Origin: Arthrobacter globiformis
Lineage (GTDB): Bacteria; Actinomycetota; Actinomycetes; Actinomycetales; Micrococcaceae
Direction of reading: 5' to 3'
DNA length: 64,000 nt
Assembly: GCF_030817195.1 (NCBI RefSeq)
Contig: NZ_JAUSYZ010000001.1
Coordinates: 1,922,001 to 1,986,000 of the forward strand
Shown here: piece by piece, positions 16,401 to 24,166 of the stretch
Position numbering within the stretch: position 1 is the stretch's first letter
How the letters are laid out: the number at the start of each line of letters is the position of its first letter
Made by a program: the position numbers and the translations under genes
The notes under the pieces: generated by a model
What the model was told of the DNA's origin: nothing
Seen by the model: the letters and a program-made list of their open reading frames with translations, nothing else
The model's database searches: none

Positions 16401-19083
16401 CGAGGTCGAGACGTTCGAGTACGACGTGTGCGGGCGGCTCGTGCTGCACCGTGCCCCCGGGCAGGGCGTGTCCCGGTACGGCTACGACAAGGCAGGCCGG
16501 CTGACCTTCTGCCAGGACACCTGGTACGGCACCCGCCGGTTCAAATACAACCCGGCCGGGGAACTGACCGAGACCGTCAACGGCGTGGGCGGGCGGACCC
16601 GGTTCGAGTACGACGCCCGCGGGCGCCTGATCCGCATCACCGACCCCGTGGGTGGGGTGACCACGCGCACCTACACCGCCACGGACCAGGTGGAGTCGGT
16701 GACCGACCCGCTCGGACGGGTCACCACCGCCGCCTACGACCCCGCCGGGCGCCAGCTGTCCCAGACCGGCCCGGACGGGCACACCACCACCTGGACCTAC
16801 GACCCGGCCGGCCGCGAAAACTCCACGTCGTTTGACGGGAAGCTGCTCGCCAGGATCGAGCGTGACCTGATCGGCCGCCGCGTGGTCATCACCGACCACA
16901 CCGCCGGTGACGGGTTGGCGGTCGAGCACGAGCTCGGGTTTGACCGGCGCGGGCTGCTGACCTCCCGCACCCGCGCGAACAAGGGCCTGTCCTGGGCTTA
17001 CGACGCCGACGGGCACCGCACCGCCTTCACCGACGCCAACGGAACCACCACCACCTATCGGCGCGACACCGCGGGCCGGGTCACCTCCGTCAGCAACCCC
17101 CGGCTGGGGGAGGCCGTGTTCACCCACGATGCCTCGGGGCGGATCACCGCCGCGACCGCCGGGGACCTGGTCCAGGAATGGGCCTACCGCAACGGCGCCC
17201 TCGCCGAACACACCCGCACGGACACTGCGAACCCGGGTGCCGCTGATGTCACCCTGATTGGCCGGGACGGGGACGGCCGGATCACGGGCCTGACCCGTGC
17301 CGGAGCCGTGACCCGCTACGGGTACGACGGCGCCGGGCAAATGGTCACCGCCACCACCCGGACCGGGGACCGGGACAGTTCGGCACCGGCTTCCGTTTCC
17401 GAGTGGGTGTACGACGCCGGCGGTCGGCTCTTGCGCGAAAGCACCCCGGCCGGTTCCCGGGAGTACGAGTACGACGCCGGCGGGCAGCTTCTCGCCGTCA
17501 CCGAGGCTGACGGGTCCCGGACCGAGTACGTCCACGACGGGCTGGGCCGCCGCACCCGGCTCATCCGCCCCGACGGGTCCTGGACCGAGTACGCCTGGGG
17601 CCCGACCGGCCACCTGGGCGGCACCACCGACCGCACCCCCGACGGCGCTGCAGTCTCCCGGCACGAACTGTGGGTGGACGCCCTGGGCGAACTCGCCGCG
17701 GTTGATGGCGCGGAGCTGTGGTGGGACACCGCCAACCCCATCCCCACCCTGGCCGGCATCAGCGGCGGACAGGTCCTCACCCTGCCCGGCGGCGTCACCG
17801 GCATTGGCGACGCATGGACCGCGCCGGGCTGGCGCGCCGCCCGGCCCACCGACCACACCGACCCCTGGGCCCTCACCGGCACTCCCGCCCTTCCTGCTCC
17901 CGGCGGAACTGCAGGTGCCGGCGGCACAGGAACTGCCGGTGCCGTATCCGGGCTGGGCGGTGCGCTGCCCGCCGGGATCAGCATCACCGGCAACGGCGGC
18001 GTCGACATCGCGGGCCTGGAATGGCTCGGCAAACGCGCGTACGACCCCGCCGCCCGCGGCTTCCTCTCCACCGACCCCCTCGCCCCCATCCTCGGCGCAG
18101 GCTGGGACGGCAACCCCTACGCCTACGCCGGAAACAACCCCCTCAACACCACAGACCCCACCGGACTACGCCCACTCACCGATCACGAACTCAAAGCCTA
18201 CGACGGCTCCACCCGCGGGGCCTTCGCCGCCGCCGGAAACTGGCTGGCAGACAACTGGGAATATGTTGCCGGTGGCATGGCGATAGTCGGCGGGGCGGCG
18301 TTGATGTTCGTCCCCGGTGGCCAGGTCGTCGGGATGGGGCTGATGAGTTTCGGCGCCGACGTTGTGATCCAGAAAGCAACCACCGGCGAAGTTAACTGGG
18401 GCCAAGCCGCGATCTCGGGTGGACTTGGGATGGTCGGCGGCGGTGTCGGTATGGCGGCGGGCAAGCTCGTCAACAACCCCATGGTCCGTATGGCCGTGGA
18501 GAACGGTGTTGAAGGGTCGATTAGCGGAGCCGGCGGATACCTCACCGGGCCAGGCCCCCACACGCCGTCCGGATTTATCGGTGCCACCGCCATGGGCGGC
18601 GGCACCGGGGCCTTACCCATCGGCGCCGCCAGCCGGGTTGATCTTCCGGTGGGACCAACCACTCGCCTGGGCGATCTGGCCCCAAACCCGACCTTACTCA
18701 ATGCGTCGGATGTACGTTTCAGTCAGCGAAGTGTCACGGATCTGCAATCGCGAATTGATACCATGGCCGAACACGGCTGGTCTCGTTTTGATCCTGCTGA
18801 CGTTGTGCTCATGACTGATGGGGGATACACAACACTCGACAATAGGCGGGTACTTGCGGCCGCTTATACGAACAATCCCGTTCACGCCAATGTGCATCTT
18901 CACACGGATATAATTGACGATCCAGTTGTGGGCCAGCGCTTCCCGGTTCCAAGGGGGCCGGAGCGGGGCCAACCTGCTGCGACGTGGGGCGAAGCGGTTG
19001 AAAACAGGATCGGGAACCAGGGCGCAGTCTTCCGCAACACGTATCCACAAGGGTCGCCAACCACTGGGTGGGCCGGAGATTAG
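13426..19083 (+). CDS. RHS/YD-repeat polymorphic toxin with ParB-like C-terminal tip
   Basis: A 1885-residue contact/secreted toxin. Residues ~1-130 form a helical WXG-like export domain, followed by a Pro/Gly/Ser linker and a DUF6531 region (NDPVNTATGNFIEPETDLGF, ~293). More than thirty YD repeats (GRxTxxxYDxxGR type) fill ~480-1450 and build the RHS cocoon. The RHS core motif RGFLSTDPLAP...NPYAYAGNNPLNTTDPTGL ends at ~1585, where such proteins self-cleave. A Gly-rich hydrophobic stretch (~1610-1700) precedes a unique tip. That tip (~1755-1885) reads like a ParB/sulfiredoxin fold: SQRSVTDLQSRIDTMAEHGW, then VVLMTDGGYTTLDNRRVLAA, then VHANVHLHTDI, resembling the ParB-like toxin class. GTG 13426 is chosen for GGGGGG eight nt upstream. 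GC falls in the tip, a sign of tip exchange. Confidence 0.9.
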   Translation: MTEFVEVPLLPDSDASEGGRFDYAVAGAVRSAFESAASRLEEHAGSRVSYVSSAKEDFRGHFSELFAANAATARNDADALVAALRTVAGYVGKMIDAGHEEDARRERNNEWVREHNDRNWFEQAGEWLFGEEERPNARPGSAPAFAPASAATGSRETPQPGGGYGGGTSSARPASLRSFAANSRGLDEGLSSAPGTLEGQLSAFESGCYWGRIEASGVVAAYREFLRANENDARWAVTVADAFAAAGGEGNVSTLSDAAVNEALAAAGVSASRSGLVIDPPLAAGALPTSGYANDPVNTATGNFIEPETDLGFAGAASNLVLSRMYNSLASGLEAPGVFGPGWASVLDQYLAVSDEGCRWVMADGRAVDFPREGDGWGRAAGENYWLAREPVTAAGLAELGSLPAGAAEVLVVRDNQGAWWAYTLAGVWLGAGSGPGRTVSVVRGKAADAGSAGPVARLEHVRGRFLEVEYADGRRDGRVALVRASDGRRVEYGYDDAGRLTRVATELGARRYRWNGQGLIDAVVSAAGVLEAENSYDDHGRVVLQVTQHGRRTRFAYLPGRVTVVSDEDGTRSNSWIADAKGRLVGVLDGHDLRQSMAYDAHGNLVSFTERDGAVTVHAYDGRGRKVRTVTPEGADLSYGWDGQDRITTLVTESGSVVSYEYADDVSRDPSVIRDPLGGLTGLEWRDGLLARVTDPAGVAVDFDYDGFGDLVATRNAAGDTARIVRDDAGRPVAAISPSGATTRFGYDAAGLLVRREDPDGAVWAFEHDSAGRTTAFTAPDGGRTELEYAANGELVRTVDPLGRSIERVFDELGNVTAAVLPDGARWGFAHDTLSRLVGITDPAGHDWVREYDKVGALTAVVDPTGVRTEAASDRRAGTATLTDAFASATYSFDGYGRPTRVQAVDGSAELVSYDAAGNPVELVDGEGGLTVLGRDVAGKITSITSPTGAVTRYEYDGCGRPWRTTDPAGAVTELAYDADQRVMARTLPTGEVETFEYDVCGRLVLHRAPGQGVSRYGYDKAGRLTFCQDTWYGTRRFKYNPAGELTETVNGVGGRTRFEYDARGRLIRITDPVGGVTTRTYTATDQVESVTDPLGRVTTAAYDPAGRQLSQTGPDGHTTTWTYDPAGRENSTSFDGKLLARIERDLIGRRVVITDHTAGDGLAVEHELGFDRRGLLTSRTRANKGLSWAYDADGHRTAFTDANGTTTTYRRDTAGRVTSVSNPRLGEAVFTHDASGRITAATAGDLVQEWAYRNGALAEHTRTDTANPGAADVTLIGRDGDGRITGLTRAGAVTRYGYDGAGQMVTATTRTGDRDSSAPASVSEWVYDAGGRLLRESTPAGSREYEYDAGGQLLAVTEADGSRTEYVHDGLGRRTRLIRPDGSWTEYAWGPTGHLGGTTDRTPDGAAVSRHELWVDALGELAAVDGAELWWDTANPIPTLAGISGGQVLTLPGGVTGIGDAWTAPGWRAARPTDHTDPWALTGTPALPAPGGTAGAGGTGTAGAVSGLGGALPAGISITGNGGVDIAGLEWLGKRAYDPAARGFLSTDPLAPILGAGWDGNPYAYAGNNPLNTTDPTGLRPLTDHELKAYDGSTRGAFAAAGNWLADNWEYVAGGMAIVGGAALMFVPGGQVVGMGLMSFGADVVIQKATTGEVNWGQAAISGGLGMVGGGVGMAAGKLVNNPMVRMAVENGVEGSISGAGGYLTGPGPHTPSGFIGATAMGGGTGALPIGAASRVDLPVGPTTRLGDLAPNPTLLNASDVRFSQRSVTDLQSRIDTMAEHGWSRFDPADVVLMTDGGYTTLDNRRVLAAAYTNNPVHANVHLHTDIIDDPVVGQRFPVPRGPERGQPAATWGEAVENRIGNQGAVFRNTYPQGSPTTGWAGD

Positions 19084-19109
19084 CCAGCAAGAAAGAGGCA
19101 ACAAGACCG

Positions 19110-19445
19110 ATGATGCAAAATCTTTCACTACCGGTTCTCTATGACCGCATGATCGAGTGTGGGGTGATCGACCTGGAACCGTGGGCACTGTTACGTGGAT
19201 CCGAGCAGTTGCAGCGCACGCAGCATGTCGATGAGCTTTTCCCGGGGTGGGGTGTCATCCCCTTCGCGCGGAGGACCGATAACGACGAAGTAGCATGCTG
19301 GACTGGCGGGAGTGTCGTGGTCATCGATGACTTCGACGTTGTTCGAGCCGCAGGCGGGGAGGCGGTACGCCGCGCGATCTCGGAGTACGCCTCGATGGAT
19401 GAGTGGCTCATCGCGGCGGTACGAGACTTCATCGAGTTCGATTGA
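19110..19445 (+). CDS. candidate immunity protein, SUKH/SMI1-KNR4-like
   Basis: A 111-residue acidic protein 26 nt after the toxin stop, the standard place for the cognate immunity gene. The pattern LFPGWGVIPFARRTDNDEVA, CWTGGSVVVIDDFD and a terminal YASMDEWLIAAVRDFIEF recalls the SUKH superfamily (a Pro-Phe strand, an Asp-rich loop, a 'display-value' strand and a final helix with Trp), the commonest immunity fold. ATG 19110 (or 19113) follows GAAAGAGG. It would bind and neutralise the ParB-like tip in the producing cell. Family assignment is by eye; the immunity role rests on position. Confidence 0.7.
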   Translation: MMQNLSLPVLYDRMIECGVIDLEPWALLRGSEQLQRTQHVDELFPGWGVIPFARRTDNDEVACWTGGSVVVIDDFDVVRAAGGEAVRRAISEYASMDEWLIAAVRDFIEFD

Positions 19446-19520
19446 GCTCTAGCTCGGCATGTGACAGACGCGAGGCAACGCAGCCGGACGGGGACGAGAT
19501 TCGCTGAAAGGCGGCACCAG

Positions 19521-20111
19521 ATGAATAGTCGGCCCAGCAGGTCAGAGATCAGCCGTGTCTTGTCCCATGCGCTCCGTCACGCACCGGGCGAGTATGGTCT
19601 GGCGCTGGATCCGCAAGGGTGGGCGCCCGTCACTGAGCTGCTTCGGGCGCTACACAGGCTGGGCCAGGAGTGGGAATTAGTCGACGAGACGACAATTCGT
19701 GAGGTTCTCGAAGCCTCAAAGAAGAAACGGCACCAGATGGCCGAAGGCCGGATACGAGCCCTGCACGGACATTCCATACCCGTGCAGGCGCTGTATGAAC
19801 CGACTCCGCCCCCACCGGTGCTTTTCCACGGGACCGCGCGAGCAACCGTCCCCGCGATTCGAGTGTCTGGGATCCTACCCATGCAGCGACAGTACGTTCA
19901 TCTCGCGGAGACCGTGGAGCAGGCCCGTCAAGTGGGAGTGAGAAAGGACCTCAATCCCGCTATCCTCACGGTGGATACGGGTGTCGCCACGGCAAGTGGG
20001 GTCCTCTTCTATAGGCCGGAATCAGGGATTTGGCTGGCCACATCCATCCCGGCCTCGGCGGTGGGGATCCCAGGTGTTATTCCCACTGACGTGAACGCTG
20101 TCGATAAGTAA
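19521..20111 (+). CDS. kptA: RNA 2'-phosphotransferase (KptA/Tpt1)
   Basis: NAD+-dependent enzyme that removes an internal RNA 2'-phosphate, transferring it to ADP-ribose. The ~196-residue protein shows the Tpt1 order: LSHALRHAPGEYGLALDPQG (first catalytic Arg-His), GWAPVTELL, KKKRHQMAEGRIRALHGHS (second Arg and the GHS loop), LFHGT (NAD site), RQYVHLAETVEQARQVGVRK and GIWLATSIP. ATG 19521 follows AAAGG and matches the family N-terminus; GTG 19461 would add 20 non-conserved residues. In yeast Tpt1 finishes tRNA splicing; bacterial substrates are unclear. Its place in the toxin island suggests RNA repair or accessory immunity (inference). GC is lower than in flanking housekeeping genes. Confidence 0.88.
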   Translation: MNSRPSRSEISRVLSHALRHAPGEYGLALDPQGWAPVTELLRALHRLGQEWELVDETTIREVLEASKKKRHQMAEGRIRALHGHSIPVQALYEPTPPPPVLFHGTARATVPAIRVSGILPMQRQYVHLAETVEQARQVGVRKDLNPAILTVDTGVATASGVLFYRPESGIWLATSIPASAVGIPGVIPTDVNAVDK

Positions 20112-20117
20112 GCTGCT

Positions 20118-20147
20118 GCCGGTGCCGGTGCCGGTGCCGACGCCGGT
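20118..20147 (+). repeat. GCCGGT hexanucleotide run
   Basis: Four near-perfect copies of GCCGGT followed by a diverged fifth, just after the kptA stop in non-coding DNA. Confidence 0.6.
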
Positions 20148-20173
20148 GACGTGCCACTGCGGTGGAAGCGGTG

Positions 20174-20196
20174 CGGACGGCCGTCGAAGCCGTCCG
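20174..20196. terminator. bidirectional terminator between kptA and the APH-like gene
   Basis: CGGACGGC pairs with GCCGTCCG around a 7-nt loop, centred in the gap between two convergent genes. Confidence 0.55.
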
Positions 20197-20217
20197 GCCC
20201 TGACGGCCCTGACATTC

Positions 20218-21285
20218 CTACGACGGCGACGTGTTCGTGGCCTCCTCGCCCGGTTCGGGCAAGTCGTGGGCAGCCGGAAGCCCGTCCAGGGTCCGCCCGG
20301 CAAGTGTGCTGGCCACCCACAGTGACCGTGCCACGTCACCAGCGTGGCCCGGCCTCGAGGTGTAGTGCAGGGCGTTGTCCACCTCCCGGGCCAGGCTCCA
20401 CTGCCGGGCCACTTCCGGGTCCAGCCCGGCCGCGACACTGAAGTCATGGCACCTGGCCAGTAGGCCGGCGGCGGGATCCGTTGTGGGAAGGTCCGGAATC
20501 CGGTTCCAGAGCACGGGAGCCACGGCGAACTCCGCCTCACCCACCATCGGCTGGGGATCGATGGCGGCAAAGTCGTCGGCGGCAGCATTTCCAGCCGTTG
20601 TGCTCCCCGACGCAGGCCCGGGCGCTTCCGGCCTGGCCAGGATGTTCAGGTAGTGGAAGTCCGTGTTGACAAGGACGTCCTCAGAGGAGCGGCGGCCCAC
20701 GGCGCCTCGCGTCTGGCACACCTCAAGCGCGGCCTCCAGCAGCCACCGGGGAAACGGGCGGCCCAGCTGTTCCCATTCGGCGGGCAGGTCATCGCTCCAC
20801 TGTTCTGCCCGCGCGGCCACGTGCAGAAATTCCTGCCACTGCGGCCGGCCGTCGGGGACGAGGCTCAGCTGCCGCATCAGCCCGCCCCACACCTCACGGG
20901 CGGTGTCCATCGGCTCTGTCCGGAGCGACCTGCCGGCATCCAGGCGCTCAAGGAGCATGGAACACGTTCCGGCGTCAGAGGCAATCAACCGCACCGCACC
21001 ATGGCCGTTCCACAGCGCCAGCGCATGGCGTTCCACCAGAGCTTCGTCATGCGGAAAGGCCACCTTCAATGCCGCCGCCGATCCTGCCGCGCGGACCGGC
21101 ACCACGACAGCGCCGTGCCCGCTCCAGGGAAGCGCTCCCGGTGCCAGGTCAAGCTCGAGCTGCCACTGCTCCAGCCGGCCACGGATCATGTCCGGCAGTG
21201 ACGCCAGCCAGGCCCTGCCGGCGCTGCTGCGGGAATAGCGGCGGGTCAGGTCCGGGGGAATGGGAACGTCTGCTGGCGGGCTCAC
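20218..21285 (-). CDS. aminoglycoside/hydroxyurea kinase, APH(6)-like
   Basis: A ~355-residue kinase-fold protein of the APH_6_hur family, which includes streptomycin 6-kinases. Features on the reverse strand: AAALKVAFPHDEALVERHAL (ATP-binding Lys), LWNGHGAVRLIASDAGTCSM, LLERLDAGRSL, the catalytic loop VNTDFHYLNIL (Asp and Asn kept; the usual first His is Asn), and the metal site AIDPQPMVGEAEFAVAPVLW. The altered loop and a long Ala/Gly insert after it (~250-270) suggest a chromosomal relative rather than a proven resistance enzyme. GTG 21285 lies six nt after TACGCT (21297-21292), so leaderless; the GGAG two nt before it is too close to act as a Shine-Dalgarno. Confidence 0.8.
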   Translation of the reverse strand: MSPPADVPIPPDLTRRYSRSSAGRAWLASLPDMIRGRLEQWQLELDLAPGALPWSGHGAVVVPVRAAGSAAALKVAFPHDEALVERHALALWNGHGAVRLIASDAGTCSMLLERLDAGRSLRTEPMDTAREVWGGLMRQLSLVPDGRPQWQEFLHVAARAEQWSDDLPAEWEQLGRPFPRWLLEAALEVCQTRGAVGRRSSEDVLVNTDFHYLNILARPEAPGPASGSTTAGNAAADDFAAIDPQPMVGEAEFAVAPVLWNRIPDLPTTDPAAGLLARCHDFSVAAGLDPEVARQWSLAREVDNALHYTSRPGHAGDVARSLWVASTLAGRTLDGLPAAHDLPEPGEEATNTSPS

Positions 21286-21291
21286 AGCTCC

Positions 21292-21297
21292 AGCGTA
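21292..21297 (-). promoter_or_regulatory. -10 element of the APH-like gene
   Basis: TACGCT on the minus strand, six nt before GTG 21285. Confidence 0.4.
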
Positions 21298-21401
21298 GTA
21301 GAGGGGGCCTTTCGCAGCGTGAAGGCCAGCGCAGCGGGAAGACCGGACAGCTCCTGCCCAGACTATGCCGCAAGCGCCGCTACACGATGCGGCAAGCGCC
21401 G

Positions 21402-22145
21402 CTAGACGATGCCGCTGGCGCCCAGCAGGTTGCCGATGGTGAACGTCGCGGCCAGGGCCAGGCCCCCGCCCACCACCACACGTGCACCCGCCCGGGTTTT
21501 CGAGCCGCCGCCGATCCACGCGCCCACGGCGCCCGTCACGGCCAGGGCCAGCAGGACTGCCCCGAAAGTCACGGCCACGCGTATGTTTTCCGGTGGCAGC
21601 AGGATGGCGAGCATCGGCAGCACGGCCCCCAGTGTGAAGGCGATGGCTGACGCAAAGGCGGCATGCCAAGGGCTCACGATGTCCTGCTCGTCGATGTTGA
21701 GCTCGGCGGAAAGGTGCGCGGCCAGGGCGTCGTGCTCTGTGAGTTCCCGCGCCACATTCTGGGCTGTTTCCTCACTCAGGCCCTTGCTGCGGTAGATCGC
21801 GGCGAGCTCCAGCAGCTCCTCTTCCGGTTCCTCGGCCAGTTCGCGCCGTTCCTTCTCGATCAGCGCCTTCTGGCTGTCGCTCTGGCTGCTGACGGAGACG
21901 TACTCACCCAAAGCCATGGATACAGCACCGCCCACGAGCCCGGCAGCACCGGCAGCGAGGATGGGGCCGTGCTCGCTGGTCGCACCGGCCACACCCACCA
22001 CAATCGCCGCAACCGACACGATCCCGTCGTTGGCTCCGAGGACACCGGCACGCAGCCAGTTCAAACGGTGCACGATGTCGTTGTTGTGGGGTTCATTGGC
22101 GTGCTGCCTGTCCGGGGGCAACGCCGATTTGTCCGCTGGATCCAT
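21402..22145 (-). CDS. VIT1/CCC1-family transporter
   Basis: A 247-residue membrane protein of the VIT/CCC1 (nodulin-21-like) family of Fe2+/Mn2+ transporters. HRLNWLRAGVLGANDGIVSV (~27-46) is the family signature of helix 1. SMALGEYVSVSSQSDSQ follows, then a cytosolic metal-binding-like helical region rich in Glu (IEKERRELAEEPEEELLEL), and three more helices (WHAAFASAIAFTLGAVLPML onward). ATG 22145 gives the conserved N-terminus; TTTGCT six nt upstream is a weak -10. It likely exports or stores metal at the cell membrane; metal preference is not visible. Confidence 0.9.
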   Translation of the reverse strand: MDPADKSALPPDRQHANEPHNNDIVHRLNWLRAGVLGANDGIVSVAAIVVGVAGATSEHGPILAAGAAGLVGGAVSMALGEYVSVSSQSDSQKALIEKERRELAEEPEEELLELAAIYRSKGLSEETAQNVARELTEHDALAAHLSAELNIDEQDIVSPWHAAFASAIAFTLGAVLPMLAILLPPENIRVAVTFGAVLLALAVTGAVGAWIGGGSKTRAGARVVVGGGLALAATFTIGNLLGASGIV

Positions 22146-22231
22146 GGTTCCAGCAAACCACTCAGAGGCAGCCGGCTGCCAGTGCGATGTCACCGGCCGA
22201 CCCTGGACACTGGGCCGCCGGCCCCCCGCCT

Positions 22232-23443
22232 CTAGGGTGCGGCGGGAGTTGCCGCTGCGCCGCCGTCGGTCGGGCTTGCCGAGGGCGCAGCCTGCTCCGG
22301 AAGTTCCGGCAGGAGCGCGGTGTCCAGCACAATGCCTGGTACGGGCCCCGGATCGGATCCCCAGCGCATGGTCCGCTGGGCAGCCGCGACCAGCGAGGAG
22401 ACTGCCCACCGCCGCGTCTCACCCTCGCTCAGGGCCACCAGGTCGCCGTAGACCGGGAGTGTTCCGGCTTCCAGGCTGGCCAGTCCCGCAGCGGGCTTCT
22501 GCAGGAACGAGGTGCCCAGGGTGTAGCCCGGTTCACGGGGAGGAACGGACACACAGTGAACGCGGGTGTACGCCTCTGCCTGGCCAATCAGGGACTCGTG
22601 CGTGGCCAGCAGGGAGGCGGCCTGGTCCGCGGCGGACCCGTCCAGGCGCGTCAGCGCCACCTGATAGCCGTACACCGTCTCAACTTCTGTCCGGACCACC
22701 CGGTTCAGGGCGGCAGCCAGCGTGGCGTTGTCCGTCGAGTCCTCTGTCTGGCTGGACTGGCTACCGTTGCTTGATGGGGCGCCATCCTGTGACCCAGCGC
22801 TTGGCCCGATGCTGCTGCCCGCGGAACTGCACGCCGTGGCCGCGTTGCCCCGCGCCGCCACCGGCGCCTCAAGCACGGGTGGCGGTGTCCCGGCAGCCTG
22901 TGCCAGCGCCGTCGCCTGAAGCAGCTGAGCGGTCCCTACCGCGGCGAGCAGGCGGGCCATCCCGCCGTCGGCCTTCTCGGCATGCACGAGACGTGCCTTG
23001 CCGCTCTTGGACAACGCGGCCACCAGCGCCGGCAGCGTTGCCGTGCCCGATTGTGCTGTCCCTGATGATGCCGTGGCGGCGGGGCCCGCGGTTCCCGGGG
23101 CGCCAGCCGCGGAACTTGTGCCGGCCGCAGAACCGGCGGTGGCACCGCCCGGAAGAAGGAGTGCCCTTGCCTGCGTAGTCAGCAATGTCACAGTGTGCGA
23201 AAACAGTTGCCGCCGGGCTCCGGACGACCCTTCCGCGAGCTGCTGGCTGGCAGTCTTCAGGTCCAGGGTTTCGGCGAGGGCGGCGGTGCGCGCCTGCTCG
23301 GAGAAGGGTGGGGCTGGCGGTGCCGGGGATTCCCGCGGAATCAGCGCAAAACCGAGACTCAGCACCAGGAATGCGGAGAGTGCCAGCAGGCCGTACCGGA
23401 GATAGCTGGCCGGGCTTCTTTTTCGCCCGTTGTCGTCATTCAC
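22232..23443 (-). CDS. DUF4439 ferritin-like, membrane-anchored protein
   Basis: A ~403-residue protein with one N-terminal transmembrane or signal-anchor segment (YLRYGLLALSAFLVLSLGFA, ~15-35), a long Ala/Gly/Ser/Thr-rich extracytoplasmic region with two helical blocks, and a C-terminal DUF4439 ferritin-like bundle (~255-380: LNRVVRTEVETVYGYQVALT, ASLLATHESLIGQAEAY, WAVSSLVAAAQRTMRW). Function of the family is unknown. GTG 23443 is preferred because the signal anchor follows closely; ATG 23518 would put ~25 non-hydrophobic residues ahead. It is transcribed divergently from rimP, a position conserved in several actinobacteria to my knowledge. Confidence 0.78.
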   Translation of the reverse strand: MNDDNGRKRSPASYLRYGLLALSAFLVLSLGFALIPRESPAPPAPPFSEQARTAALAETLDLKTASQQLAEGSSGARRQLFSHTVTLLTTQARALLLPGGATAGSAAGTSSAAGAPGTAGPAATASSGTAQSGTATLPALVAALSKSGKARLVHAEKADGGMARLLAAVGTAQLLQATALAQAAGTPPPVLEAPVAARGNAATACSSAGSSIGPSAGSQDGAPSSNGSQSSQTEDSTDNATLAAALNRVVRTEVETVYGYQVALTRLDGSAADQAASLLATHESLIGQAEAYTRVHCVSVPPREPGYTLGTSFLQKPAAGLASLEAGTLPVYGDLVALSEGETRRWAVSSLVAAAQRTMRWGSDPGPVPGIVLDTALLPELPEQAAPSASPTDGGAAATPAAP

Positions 23444-23548
23444 AACAGACCATGTTGTCACGGCCGGCAGGAAGTCCGTGCACCAAGCCGCCCGGAAAAT
23501 CGCTACGCTAGTAGTCACAACATCATCTAACGGGAGGCGGCCGGCATC

Positions 23549-24166
23549 GTGAGCAATGCAGAAGCCACGACTTCATCAGACCGGACCAACGCGGGAAAGG
23601 CTGAACCCGCGGCTGTCCACAATCCTGAGGCTGAACGCCTCCGGGCGCTGCTGGAACCCGCGGTCCAGTCGCACCGGCTTTACCTGGAGGATGTTGCCAT
23701 CCACATCGCAGGTTCCAACCGTGTGGTCCACGTAGTGGTGGATCTGCCACAGGAAGAAACGGGCGGGGTGAGCCTTGACGTCATCGCAGACATCTCCAAG
23801 GAACTGTCCGACATCCTGGACAGCGACCCCAGCACGGACAGCCGTCCCTATGACCTTGAGGTTTCATCGCCCGGCGTGGGGCGGCCGCTGACCGAGCCCC
23901 GGCACTGGCACCGCGCCCGCGGCCGCATGGTGAGCGTCAATGTGATCCAGGGCGAGAACGTCACGGGCAGGATCAGCTCCGTTGACGACGCCGGCGTGAC
24001 CGTTGTCCCCGAAATTGCCGTGAAAAAGGGCATGAAGCCCAGGCAGGGCGACCCCGTAAAACTTCCTTTCGACAAGATCCGCAGCGGAAAAGTCGAAATT
24101 GAGTTCAGCCGCCTCGACGAGGCCGGTCTGGAAACTGAGCACAATGGACCTTCTGAGGAGGCCTGA
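23549..24166 (+). CDS. rimP: ribosome maturation factor RimP
   Basis: Assembly factor for the 30S subunit. The 205-residue protein has the N-terminal alpha/beta domain (LYLEDVAIHIAGSNRVVHVV, then GVSLDVIADISKELSDILD and the signature YDLEVSSPGVGRPL, ~107-120) and the C-terminal SH3-like barrel (GRMVSVNVIQGENVTGRISS). A hydrophilic N-terminal extension of ~35 residues is typical of Micrococcaceae. GTG 23549 lies after GGGAGG. It heads the rimP-nusA-ylxR-infB-rbfA group; its stop overlaps the nusA start by one base (TGATG). Confidence 0.96.
   Translation: MSNAEATTSSDRTNAGKAEPAAVHNPEAERLRALLEPAVQSHRLYLEDVAIHIAGSNRVVHVVVDLPQEETGGVSLDVIADISKELSDILDSDPSTDSRPYDLEVSSPGVGRPLTEPRHWHRARGRMVSVNVIQGENVTGRISSVDDAGVTVVPEIAVKKGMKPRQGDPVKLPFDKIRSGKVEIEFSRLDEAGLETEHNGPSEEA

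Noticed and set aside
14880..17600. CRISPR-like or tandem repeat array in the RHS gene
   Set aside because: Repeats are protein-level YD repeats (~20 residues) with diverged DNA, in a continuous frame; no spacers.
13537..17856. 1439-codon minus-strand frame inside the RHS gene
   Set aside because: Low-complexity Pro/Gly/Arg/Val translation arising from the GC-rich YD repeats; no start context and no motif.
12880..20200. Toxin island as a transposon or integrative element
   Set aside because: No transposase, integrase, terminal inverted repeats or tRNA attachment site seen at either edge.
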